The notes under the pieces: model-generated
What the model was told of the DNA's origin: nothing
Seen by the model: only the letters and a program-made list of their open reading frames with translations
Database searches by the model: none
NCBI GenBank assembly: GCA_963712905.1
Contig: CAVQJU010000013.1
Span: forward strand, 62,001 to 126,000
Direction of reading: 5' to 3'
Length of the DNA stretch: 64,000 nt
Source: CAVQJU01 sp963712905
Lineage (GTDB): Bacteria > Acidobacteriota > Vicinamibacteria > Vicinamibacterales > CAVVIG01
Shown here: positions 19,015-27,432 of the stretch, piece by piece
Layout of the letters: the number at the start of each line of letters is the position of its first letter
Numbering within the stretch: position 1 is the stretch's first letter
Made by a program: the position numbers and the translations under genes

Positions 19015-20340
19015 ATGCCAGACGATGTGATCTTTCAGCCGCTGAAGTTCAAAAACCTCACCGTCAAGAACCGCGTGTTCCGCTCGAACATCTCCGGGCG
19101 GTTCGACAACTACGACGGGTCGGGGAACCAGGCCCGCATCAACTGGGAAGTGAAGTTTGCGAAGGGAGGGGTCGGCGCGATCATCTCGTCGTTCGTACCG
19201 GTGCACATCAACGGGCGGATCCTGCCGAACTACGCGACGGTGGACAGCGACGACAAGATCCCGTTCTGGCGGAAGCTGGGGCAGGAGGTCCACAAGTTCG
19301 ACTGCAAGTACATCATGCAGCTCAGCCACGGCGGACGGCAGCGTGACGTGCCCGGCATCGAATACCCGATGAACATGAGCTCGACCGACAAGAAAGATCC
19401 GCTGCACGGGTTCGAGTGCAAGCGCATGACCGCGGACGACATCAAGGCGACCGTCGCGAACTTCGCGGAGGGCGCCCGCCGTGCGCGCGAGGCGGGCCTC
19501 GACGGCGTCGAGCTGCACGGCGCGAACGGCTACCTCATCACGCAGTTCCTGAGCTCCGCGATCAACGATCGCACGGACGAGTACGGCGGGCCGCTCGAGA
19601 ACCGCGCGCGCTTCGTGATCGAGATCGTCAAGGCGATCAGGGCGAAGGTGGGGAGCGACTACCACCTGCAGATGAAGATCAGTGCGGTCGATCACAACAA
19701 CGCGCTGTTCATCCTGAAGACGGAGAAGCCGGGCAACACCGTGACCGAGTCGATCCAGGTGTGCAAGTGGCTGATCGAGGCGGGCGTGGACAGCGTGCAC
19801 GTGTCCACGGGCAGCTCGTTTCCGCACCCGCGCAACCCGTGCGGGTCGGCGTTCCCGGTGGACATCTTCGCCGGCACGTACGAGCAGCTGGCCTCGAGCG
19901 GCACCAACACGCTGCGGAACCTGCTGCTGTTTCACAGCAGCGTCGGCGGCGCCGTGTTCAGCAAGCAGTGGCTGGACGCGGGTGTGCCGGCGGACCAGAT
20001 CGAGGGCCTGACGCTTCCGGACTCGAGGCTCGTCAAACAGGGCATCACCGTGCCTGTCATCTGCACGGGCGGATTCCAGACGGCTTCCGTCATCCGCCAG
20101 GCCATCTCGAACGGCGACTGCGACGGCGTCAGCATCGCGAGGCCGCTCGTGGCCAACAACGATCTGGTGAACCAGTTCGCCGCCGGGCGCGACAAGGCGG
20201 AGAAGCCTTGCACCTACTGCAACAAGTGCCTCGCCCACGTCGTCGAGCACCCGCTGGGGTGCTACGAAGAGAGCCGCTACGCGAGCCGAGAGGAGATGAT
20301 GGCGCAGGTGATGTCGGTGTTTCATCCGCCGCCCTTCTAA
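19015..20340 (+). CDS. Old Yellow Enzyme-family NADH:flavin oxidoreductase with Cys cluster
   Basis: A 441-residue FMN-barrel enzyme. It begins QPLKFKNLTVKNRVFRS. Active-site segments include VELHGANGYLITQFLS, then NDRTDEYGG and a phosphate-binding CTGGF and SIARPLVANNDL near the end. A C-terminal CTYCNKC with a further Cys after 10 residues (PLGC) matches the 4Fe-4S ligands of the 2,4-dienoyl-CoA reductase subgroup. The FAD/NAD domain that usually follows in that subgroup is missing, so electrons probably come from a separate partner. It lies between two diheme cytochromes, 26 bp after one and 46 bp before the next. No signal peptide, so it is cytoplasmic. Confidence 0.85.
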   Translation: MPDDVIFQPLKFKNLTVKNRVFRSNISGRFDNYDGSGNQARINWEVKFAKGGVGAIISSFVPVHINGRILPNYATVDSDDKIPFWRKLGQEVHKFDCKYIMQLSHGGRQRDVPGIEYPMNMSSTDKKDPLHGFECKRMTADDIKATVANFAEGARRAREAGLDGVELHGANGYLITQFLSSAINDRTDEYGGPLENRARFVIEIVKAIRAKVGSDYHLQMKISAVDHNNALFILKTEKPGNTVTESIQVCKWLIEAGVDSVHVSTGSSFPHPRNPCGSAFPVDIFAGTYEQLASSGTNTLRNLLLFHSSVGGAVFSKQWLDAGVPADQIEGLTLPDSRLVKQGITVPVICTGGFQTASVIRQAISNGDCDGVSIARPLVANNDLVNQFAAGRDKAEKPCTYCNKCLAHVVEHPLGCYEESRYASREEMMAQVMSVFHPPPF

Positions 20341-20343
20341 CTA

Positions 20344-20381
20344 GGGCAGAGGGCAGAGGGCAAAGAGCAGAGGGCAGAGGG
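20344..20381 (+). repeat. Purine-rich GGGCAGA repeat acting as ribosome-binding region
   Basis: Near-tandem units of GGGCAGA and GGCAAAG fill the whole spacer between the OYE gene and the next cytochrome gene. The last unit (AGAGGGT) lies at Shine-Dalgarno distance from the ATG at 20387. A related copy on the other strand lies directly before the start at 59313. Confidence 0.7.
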
Positions 20382-20386
20382 TCACC

Positions 20387-21877
20387 ATGATCTGGCGATT
20401 CATCAAGAGAGCCGTCCTCCTCGTCGTCGTCGTGCTGTTCGCCGCGGCCGTGTGGGCGGTCGCGTCGGTGCGGACCGATCGGCCCGTCGAGTACGCGGAC
20501 ATCACGGAGCAGTTCAAGTACGGGTCGATCGGCAGCGAGCCGGGCGGCTCGCTGCTGTCGACGGTCGGCGGCGTGCTGCCGCCGTACGCGGTGTTCAAGG
20601 CGCTGCCGGAGATCTGCAGCGACAAGCTGCCGGGCGGGCTCGCGTCCGTCGGGTTGATCGTCGAGCCGGGGCACGACCTGCCTGTCGGCGTGTCACGGCG
20701 CCGGCGGCTCGGGATCGATCAGGTCGGGTTCAACTGCGCGTTGTGCCATTCCGGAACGGTCCGCGACACGCCCACCGCGGCGCCGCGCGTCGTGCTCGGC
20801 ATGCCGGCGCACCAGCTCGATCTCGAATCGCTCGTGCGATTCGTGCTCGACTGCTCGCTCGACAACCGGACGACGGGGGAAAACGTCAGCGGGCGGGCGG
20901 CGGCGATGGGAAAGCGGGAGCCGCTGTTCGAACGGCTGCTCATGCGGTTCGGGCTGATGGATCGGCTGAAGATCACGACGCTCGCGCTCCGCAACCGCAT
21001 GGCCCCCAGCCTGGCGGGCGACCTCCCGCCGTGGGGCCGTGGACGGGTGGACACGTTCAATCCCTACAAGGCCATCCAGTTCAACTGGCCGCTCGACAGG
21101 CTGCCGAGGTCAGAGCTGATCGGCGCCTCGGACTATCCGTCGTTGTGGAACCAGAAGCCGCGCGAGGGCATGCACCTGCACTGGGACGGCAACAACACGT
21201 CGGTGGACGAGCGCAACCTGAGCGCGGCGCTCGGCGCGGGTGTGACACCTGTCACCGTCGACCACGCGGCGATCAAGCGCGTGCGCGACTGGATCTGGAC
21301 GCTGCCGCCGCCGGCCTATCCGTATCCGATCGACAAGATCACCGCGGCGCGCGGAGTCACGCTCTACCAGCAGCATTGCCTCGAGTGCCACGGCAGCGAC
21401 AAGTTCAGGGACGGCGTGAAGGACGGCCCGCGCATGGGGCTGGTGGAGGACATTGCGCGAATCGCCACGGATCGTCATCGCCTCGATTCGTACACCGACA
21501 TGTTCGCGACGAATCAGACTGCGCTCTACCCGGAGTCGGGGTACCGGTTCACGCACTTCACGAAAACCAACGGCTACGCCAACCAGCCGCTCGACGGCAT
21601 CTGGCTGCGGGGCCCGTATCTGCACAACGGTTCGGTGCCGACGCTTCGCGATCTGCTCGAACCGCCGGAACGGCGGCCGGCGAGGTTCTTCCGCGGCTAC
21701 GACGTGATCGATCGCGCGAAGGTCGGCTTCGTGTCGAACGTGGGGCAGGCCGACGGCCGGAGCTTTTTCCTGTACGACACGTCGGTGCCCGGCAACAGCA
21801 ACGGCGGGCATACCTACGGCGTGACGCTGCCGGACGCGGACAAGCAGGCGATTGTCGAGTATCTGAAGACGTTCTGA
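20387..21877 (+). CDS. Diheme c-type cytochrome, membrane-anchored
   Basis: A 496-residue protein with an N-terminal anchor or uncleaved signal (about residues 5-27, AVLLVVVVLFAAAVWAVA). Haem c motifs are CALCH at 117-121 and CLECH at 331-335. The C-terminal part contains GIWLRGPYLHNGSVPTLRDL, typical of the diheme cytochrome peroxidase/MauG and RoxA-type rubber oxygenase superfamily, and HWDGNNTSVDERN in the middle. It ends in IVEYLKTF. A close paralogue with the same haem spacing is encoded two genes downstream (22318-23784). Probably periplasmic and facing a small membrane protein encoded next. RoxA-type oxygenase activity is possible but not shown. Confidence 0.8.
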   Translation: MIWRFIKRAVLLVVVVLFAAAVWAVASVRTDRPVEYADITEQFKYGSIGSEPGGSLLSTVGGVLPPYAVFKALPEICSDKLPGGLASVGLIVEPGHDLPVGVSRRRRLGIDQVGFNCALCHSGTVRDTPTAAPRVVLGMPAHQLDLESLVRFVLDCSLDNRTTGENVSGRAAAMGKREPLFERLLMRFGLMDRLKITTLALRNRMAPSLAGDLPPWGRGRVDTFNPYKAIQFNWPLDRLPRSELIGASDYPSLWNQKPREGMHLHWDGNNTSVDERNLSAALGAGVTPVTVDHAAIKRVRDWIWTLPPPAYPYPIDKITAARGVTLYQQHCLECHGSDKFRDGVKDGPRMGLVEDIARIATDRHRLDSYTDMFATNQTALYPESGYRFTHFTKTNGYANQPLDGIWLRGPYLHNGSVPTLRDLLEPPERRPARFFRGYDVIDRAKVGFVSNVGQADGRSFFLYDTSVPGNSNGGHTYGVTLPDADKQAIVEYLKTF

Positions 21878-21910
21878 CCGCGCGTAACGGAAACGAAACG
21901 GAGCCTTAAG

Positions 21911-22321
21911 ATGAGCATCGCACGCAGCAAGGCGGCGATTTGGTTCGGACGCGTGGTGTGGCTGGGCATCCTCGCGAATTTCGCGCTCGCCATCCCGTCG
22001 CTCTTCGCGCCGGAACGAATCATCGCGATGGCGAACCTGCCTCCGGCGACCCCGCTCATGTGGCCGCGCTTCTCGGCGTGGCTGCTCATCCTGCTGAGCC
22101 TGTTTTACATGCCCGGCGCGATGGACGTGGATAAGTACCGGGTGCCCGCCAAGCTGTCGGTCTTCTCGCGGCTGGCGGGCGTGGTCTTCTTCTGGCTGAC
22201 GCAGCCTCGCGAGTACCGGCTGTTCGGCACGTTCGACTTCGTCTTCCTGGTGCCGGAGACGATTCTGCTGACGATTGCCCTCAGGCAGATCAGGGCGATC
22301 GAGAAAGGCGGCCTGGCATGA
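21911..22321 (+). CDS. Small four-helix membrane protein
   Basis: A 136-residue protein with about four hydrophobic segments (near residues 12-30, 48-66, 82-97 and 107-125). I do not recognise a family. Its stop overlaps the start of the following cytochrome gene by four bases (ATGA), and it lies 33 bp after the previous cytochrome gene. It is probably the membrane partner of one or both cytochromes, for example as quinone-side anchor; that is inferred from position only. No Cys or His cluster for haem is visible. Confidence 0.65.
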   Translation: MSIARSKAAIWFGRVVWLGILANFALAIPSLFAPERIIAMANLPPATPLMWPRFSAWLLILLSLFYMPGAMDVDKYRVPAKLSVFSRLAGVVFFWLTQPREYRLFGTFDFVFLVPETILLTIALRQIRAIEKGGLA

Positions 22322-23784
22322 CGGGACGGCTTCGAACGCGTCACCCGGTCCTCTGGTTCCTGCTCATCGTCCTCGCCGTCGTGGGTGGAGCGGTCACCTA
22401 CGTGAAGTTCTTCCGCGAGGAGCCGGCGCCGTACTTCGCGTCGGACGAAGAGCACTTCCTGTTCGGTTCGGTCGGCACCGAGGGCGAACAAGGCATCCCG
22501 TACTGGATCTGGCTCGTGCTGCCGCGCATCTTCCCCGAGTATCTGCCCGGACCGGGCGGATACGCGGCGGCCGGCATGCTGTCGAAGGACGGGCACGACA
22601 TGCCGATCGGTCTCTCGAAGGTCACGATCGGGTTCCCCCGCGTCGCGATCAACTGCGCGATGTGCCACACGGCGAGCTATCGCGTCAGGCCGGGCGATGC
22701 CCCGACCATCGTGGCCGGGGCGCCATCGCACCAGACCGCCCCGCAGCAGTACCTCCGGTTCCTGATCCAGTCGGGGACCGACCCGCGCTTCACGCCGGAC
22801 ACCATCCTGGCGGAGATCGCGAAGAACACGCGGCTCTCGATGCTGGACCGGCTGCTGTACCGGTTCGCGATCATCCCGGGCACGCGGCGGGCGCTGCGCC
22901 GCCTCGGCAGCGCGGACGCCTGGATGTGGGAACGGCCCGACTGGGGCCGCGGCCGCATCGACCCGTTCAACCCGGTCAAGTACACGATCCTGAAGCAGCC
23001 GATCGACACCACCATCGGCCACTCGGACATGGTGCCGCTCTGGAACCTGAAGGCGCACGCCGGCTACTCGCTGCACTGGGACGGCCTGAACAGCAACCTG
23101 CAGGAGGTCGTGCTGTCGTCCGCGCTCGGCGACGGCGCGACGATGAAGTGGGTGGACCGGGATTTCGCGAAATGGAACAACACGAAGCCCGGGGAGATGT
23201 CGAGCCTGCGCCGCGTGCAGAACTACATCAGCGAGGTGCAGCCGCCGCCGTACCCGTTCCCGATCAACCGGGCGCTGGCGGCGTCCGGCCAGACGATTTA
23301 CCAGAGGGATTGTGCGTCCTGCCACGCGATCGGCGGCAACAGGACCGGGACCGTGGTTCCCGTCGCTGAAATCGGCACCGACAGGCACCGCCTCGATATG
23401 TGGACGCCGGCCTCGGCGTCCGCGTACAACGCCTATGGCGCCGGGCACGCGTGGAAGTTTTCCGGGTTCAAGACGACGGGAGGCTACGTCTCGGTCTCGC
23501 TCGAAGGCGTATGGCTGACCGCGCCCTACCTGCACAACGGGTCGGTGCCCACGCTCGTCGATCTGCTCGAAAAGACCGATCGGCGCCCGAGAGTGTTCAG
23601 GCGCGGCTATGACGTGTACGATCCGGTCCGCGTCGGGTTCGTGTCGTCGGGCCCCGAAGCCGATCACATCGGCACGCTGTTCGATACGTCGCGCCCTGGA
23701 GGCAGCAACGACGGACACTTGTACGGCACCGAGCTGCCGGCCGCCGACAAGGCCGCGCTCATCGAATACATGAAAACGCTCTGA
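22318..23784 (+). CDS. Diheme c-type cytochrome, membrane-anchored (paralogue of 20387-21877)
   Basis: A 488-residue protein with an N-terminal membrane segment (about 11-28). Haem c motifs are CAMCH at 113-117 and CASCH at 332-336, nearly the same positions as in the cytochrome at 20387-21877. It shares PYLHNGSVPTLVDLLE, a GRGRIDPFNPVKY stretch and an LHWDGLN stretch with it. It ends in LIEYMKTL. The ATG overlaps the stop of the small membrane protein gene. A subtilase gene begins four bases after its stop, so this cytochrome operon runs into the conflict-type island. Function: probably periplasmic redox enzyme of the MauG/RoxA-type superfamily, substrate unknown. Confidence 0.8.
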   Translation: MTGRLRTRHPVLWFLLIVLAVVGGAVTYVKFFREEPAPYFASDEEHFLFGSVGTEGEQGIPYWIWLVLPRIFPEYLPGPGGYAAAGMLSKDGHDMPIGLSKVTIGFPRVAINCAMCHTASYRVRPGDAPTIVAGAPSHQTAPQQYLRFLIQSGTDPRFTPDTILAEIAKNTRLSMLDRLLYRFAIIPGTRRALRRLGSADAWMWERPDWGRGRIDPFNPVKYTILKQPIDTTIGHSDMVPLWNLKAHAGYSLHWDGLNSNLQEVVLSSALGDGATMKWVDRDFAKWNNTKPGEMSSLRRVQNYISEVQPPPYPFPINRALAASGQTIYQRDCASCHAIGGNRTGTVVPVAEIGTDRHRLDMWTPASASAYNAYGAGHAWKFSGFKTTGGYVSVSLEGVWLTAPYLHNGSVPTLVDLLEKTDRRPRVFRRGYDVYDPVRVGFVSSGPEADHIGTLFDTSRPGGSNDGHLYGTELPAADKAALIEYMKTL

Positions 23785-23787
23785 CAC

Positions 23788-25661
23788 ATGGAACGCGAAC
23801 GCATCGAGGAGCTGTTTTACGGCCGGCCCGAGCACCAGCGCCGGTTCACGCAGGACTTTCCGATCCTGCCGGACGTGTGGATCGCGTACGGCCGGACGCC
23901 GGGCGACCGCGTCGAAGTCCTGTTGACGCCTCACACGGAGTCGAACGCGGCCGCCGTGTCGAATGCGCTTCGCGCCCGGCTGGCGCAGGACCGGTCTGCC
24001 GAAGGCAGTGCCTGGAAGGCGGAGCATCCGGGCCTCGGACCTCCCCGAGTGTTGTTCAACGAGTCCGTGGTTCTCGCGACGCTCTCGTTCTGGGAGCTGC
24101 TGCGGGGCGCGCTGCCGCTCACCGACTGGTGGAAGCACGTGATCGCGCCGCTCGGCCAGAAGATGACGCGCGACGCGCTGATCGACGTCGCGACCAGGCT
24201 CGCGGACGACCCCTCGGCGCGGTCCGCTGTTCCCGGCGCCGATCCCAAGCTGCTGCTGAAGCTGATTCGCATCGCGGGCGCGATCGAGTGCGAGCGCCGG
24301 CGCCGCCCGGCGCCCGCGTCGGCCGGCGACCGGCCGACGCCGCAGGAAATCGAAGGCTTCGCCGATCTGTTCGATCGACTCCAGCCGGTCGAGGAGTCCG
24401 CGGAAGGCTGCGTCTGGAGCATCAGCCTCAACCGCGAGGCGAGCACGAGCGTGTGGCGCTCGCGGATGACGGTCAAGGCCGACGCCGCGGCGCGCGTCTT
24501 CGAGGCGCGCACCACCGGAATCCGCTGGGCCGTGCTCGACACGGGAATCGACGCGCGGCACCCGGCTTTCAAGAGGGCGGGTAAGGCGGGTGGGTCGGGT
24601 GGGGGTCAGGTGGGGCGGGCGGGTCGGGCGCGGAAGAACTCGCGAGCCGGGTGCTCAAAACGTACGATTTTCTGCGCATCAAGGCGCTGCTCGATCCGGA
24701 CGGCGAGGTGGAGATCGATCCGTCGGCGGGCGATGTCGAGAAGCTGAAGCCGGTCCGGACCGAGTTGAGGCGCTCGCTGCTCAGCGGGCGCTCGGTGGAT
24801 TGGGGGCTGCTCGAACCGCTGCTGCGCGTGTCGCACGCGCCGGCGCTGTACAAGCCGCCGATGTTCGAGTCGCACGGCACGCACGTCGCCGGCATCCTGG
24901 CGGCGAACTGGCCGGACGCCGCCGCGACGACGCCGCTCCAGGAGCCGCTCTACGGCGTGTGCCCGGACCTCGAGATCTACGATCTGCGCGTCCTGCCCGA
25001 CAACCCGGCCGACAAGGCCGACGAGTTCACGATCATCGCCGCGCTGCAGTTCATCCGGTACCTGAACGCCAACAAGAACCTGATGCTGATTCACGGCGTC
25101 AACCTGAGCCTGTCGGTCCCGCACGACGTCGCGAACTACGCGTGCGGGCGGACGCCGGTCTGCGAGGAATGCGAACGCGTCGTCGCCAGCGGCGTGGTGG
25201 TCGTGACGGCCGCCGGAAACCGCGGGTTCGACAAGCGCGAGCGCGAGCCGGCCGCCTACGGCGACTACCGGTACATCAGCATCACCGATCCGGGCAACGC
25301 CGACGGCGTGATCACCGTGGGCTCGACGCATCGCATGCTGCCGCACAACTACGGGGTGTCGTACTTTTCGAGCCGCGGTCCGACCGGCGACGGCCGGACG
25401 AAGCCGGATCTCGTCGCGCCGGGCGAGCGCATCGACTCGTGCGCGCTGAACGACTACTACGAGACGATGGACGGCACGAGCATGGCCGCGCCCCACGTGA
25501 GCGGGGCGGCGGCGCTGCTGCTGTCGCGGCATCGCGAGCTCATCGGCCAGCCGCGGCGCGTGAAGGAGATCCTGTGCGGGACAGCGACCGATCTCGGCCG
25601 CGAGCGCCGCTTCCAGGGCGCGGGAATGGTGGACGTCCTCCGCGCGCTGCAGTCGATTTGA
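23788..25661 (+). CDS. Cytoplasmic S8 subtilase with N-terminal domain, frameshifted in a G-rich tract
   Basis: The first frame (23788 to about 24590) encodes a 240-residue N-terminal domain unlike the other subtilase and the catalytic Asp 251 in AVLDTGID. The second frame (about 24630 to 25661) encodes the His in SHGTHVAGI, the oxyanion-hole region (VTAAGNRGF) and the Ser in DGTSMAAPHVSG. The frame change lies within a strongly G-rich stretch at 24576-24633. All three catalytic residues remain, so one indel explains the break. No signal peptide. It starts four bases after a cytochrome gene. Downstream are an MBL-fold hydrolase and a SLOG protein, separated by a pair of REP-like hairpins. Confidence 0.8.
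24576..24633 (+). other. G-rich tract inside the subtilase gene (possible G-quadruplex)
   Basis: The plus (coding) strand carries about ten runs of three or more G in 58 bases, such as GGGTGGGTCGGGTGGGGG, separated by one to six bases. Four close runs would be enough for a G-quadruplex. It lies between the codons for the catalytic Asp and His, where the paralogue has ordinary sequence, and the reading frame changes within it. Confidence 0.6.
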
Positions 25662-25666
25662 GGAGT

Positions 25667-25716
25667 GGAGGGCGGGGCTTTCAGCCCCGCCGGCGGCCCT
25701 GAAAGGGCCGCCCTAC
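25667..25716. repeat. Head-to-head pair of REP-like hairpins
   Basis: First copy 25667-25691 (stem GGCGGGGCT/AGCCCCGCC, outer end degenerate GTGGAG instead of GTAG). Second copy 25692-25716 (GGCGGCCCTGAAAGGGCCGCC then CTAC). They abut without a spacer and fill nearly all the gap between the subtilase and MBL genes. Confidence 0.85.
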
Positions 25717-25725
25717 AGGTAACTT

Positions 25726-26874
25726 ATGCAATTTGCACTCGAAGCCCTCCAGGCGAACGACGGCGACTGCCTGCTCCTGCACTTCGCCGGCGGCGCCGGC
25801 GACGCCGTCACGCGCGTCCTGATCGACGGCGGCTCGCGGGGCATCTACAGGAACGTGCTGAAGCCGCGGCTGGACGCCCTGCGCGGACAGGACCCGCTCG
25901 ATCTGCGGATGGTGATGGTGAGCCACATCGACGCGGACCACATCGCCGGCATCGTGGATCTGTTCAAAGTCCTGAGCGAGCAGCAGAATGCCGGCGACGA
26001 TCCGTTCTGCCGGGTCCGCACGATCTGGTTCAACGCGTTCGAGCAGGTTCACGGCCCGGCGCATCCGGGTGTGGCAGCCGCGACCGCGGCGTCCCTTGGC
26101 GGACCGCCGATCCCGGGGCTCGACGAGCAGACGCAAGCGGTGGTCGCGAGCATCCCGCAAGGCAACCAGCTCCGGCGGCTCGCCACGGACCTCGACGTCG
26201 TGTTCAACGAGGGCGCAGGCACGCCGCTGGTGATGTCGCTGGCCGTCGGTGCACGGAAGGTTCCCATCGCGCCCGGCCTGACGTTCACCATCCTCGCGCC
26301 GACGAAAGCGCTGCTCGACCGCCTCGAACACGACTGGACCAAAGCGCAGGAGGATCATCCCGCGGATCCCGCCGCGCAGGCGGCCGACTACCTGAACAAC
26401 ACCGTCCCCAACATGTCCAGCATCGTCGTGCTGGCCGAAGCCGCCGTGGCCGGTCAGGCGTCCAAACGCATGCTGCTGACGGGCGACGCGCGCGGCGACG
26501 TAATTCTGGAGGCGCTCGGTACCTCCGGCCTGCTCGACGGCGCCGGCCGCCTGCACGTCGACCTGCTGAAGGTGCAGCACCACGGCAGCAACCACAGCAC
26601 GACGCAGGATTTCTTCGAACGCGTGACCGCCGACCGCTACGTGATCTCGGGCAACGGCAAGCACGGGATCCCGCATCCGCAGGCGCTCGGGTTTCTCTCC
26701 GCGGCGCGGCACGGCCAGGCGTACGAAGTGTTCCTCACGAACAGAACCGGCGTGGAGGGTCTGGGCCCGATGCTGGATGCGTTTCTCGCGACCGAAGCAC
26801 ACGACGAGCCGCTGCACGTGTACAGGTTCAGGAGCGACCAGGATCTGTCCGTCACGGTGGAGCTGGGCGCCTGA
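25726..26874 (+). CDS. Metallo-beta-lactamase-fold hydrolase
   Basis: A 382-residue soluble protein. The metal site is visible as SHIDADH (His 67, Asp 69, Asp 71, His 72), LLTGDARGD and VQHHGSNHS (His 285-286). The first His of the classic HxHxDH is followed by Asp, as seen in several ComEC-like MBL proteins. It lacks the membrane part of ComEC. The core begins LEALQANDGDCLLLHF, typical of MBL proteins found next to NTPases and proteases in conflict systems. It overlaps the next gene by four bases. A nuclease or phosphodiesterase function is likely, since this MBL subgroup often cuts nucleic acids or nucleotides; the target here is unknown. Confidence 0.8.
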   Translation: MQFALEALQANDGDCLLLHFAGGAGDAVTRVLIDGGSRGIYRNVLKPRLDALRGQDPLDLRMVMVSHIDADHIAGIVDLFKVLSEQQNAGDDPFCRVRTIWFNAFEQVHGPAHPGVAAATAASLGGPPIPGLDEQTQAVVASIPQGNQLRRLATDLDVVFNEGAGTPLVMSLAVGARKVPIAPGLTFTILAPTKALLDRLEHDWTKAQEDHPADPAAQAADYLNNTVPNMSSIVVLAEAAVAGQASKRMLLTGDARGDVILEALGTSGLLDGAGRLHVDLLKVQHHGSNHSTTQDFFERVTADRYVISGNGKHGIPHPQALGFLSAARHGQAYEVFLTNRTGVEGLGPMLDAFLATEAHDEPLHVYRFRSDQDLSVTVELGA

Positions 26875-27413
26875 CTGTCATCGCCCTTTCCGGCCGCCGG
26901 ATCGACCTGCCGGGCACGGCGCCGCCGCGGTTTCCCGCCGTGAACGTCGACGCGGTCCGCGCGCGGATTCGCGCCGCGCTCCAGCGCCTGGAGGCCGGGG
27001 TGCTGGTGTGCTCGGCCGCGTGCGGGGCCGATCAGGTGGCCCTCGAGGCCGCCGGCGGGCTGGGACTCACGCGACGCGTGATCCTCCCGTTCGACGAGTC
27101 GCGATTCCGGGTCACGTCTGTCGTCGATCGAGGTGTCGAGTGGGGAGGTCCCTTCGACCGGATGATGCAGGAACTGCACGCGGCGAACGCGGTCATTACG
27201 CTGCCTGGCGGTGCGGACGACGCGGAGGCCTACGCGGCGGCGAACCTCACGATTCTCGACGACGCGCAGGCACTGGCCCGGGTCGTGAAGACCGCTGTCG
27301 TGGCCGTACTCGTCGCCGAGGGCGAAGCGGCGTACGAGGGCGTCGAAGGCAGCTTCGCGGAGGAGGCGAAGAGGCGGGGGTTGCCGACCGTCTCGATCTC
27401 CACGCTGGGATGA
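26871..27413 (+). CDS. SLOG-like nucleotide-binding protein, probable CTG start
   Basis: About 180 residues in one Rossmann-like domain. It starts TVIALSGRRIDLPG, followed by VCSAACGADQVALEAA, VILPFDESRFR and AVITLPGGADDAEAYAAAN, the pattern of SLOG-family domains. No ATG, GTG or TTG fits the conserved N-terminus. CTG at 26871 does, overlapping the MBL stop (CTGA), with GGTGGAG at 26856-26862 as ribosome-binding site. Coupling with the MBL gene suggests that it senses a nucleotide signal or processes it for the hydrolase. This is inference from family precedent. Confidence 0.6.
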   Translation: MTVIALSGRRIDLPGTAPPRFPAVNVDAVRARIRAALQRLEAGVLVCSAACGADQVALEAAGGLGLTRRVILPFDESRFRVTSVVDRGVEWGGPFDRMMQELHAANAVITLPGGADDAEAYAAANLTILDDAQALARVVKTAVVAVLVAEGEAAYEGVEGSFAEEAKRRGLPTVSISTLG

Positions 27414-27432
27414 TCGACGAGCCGCGCGGGCT

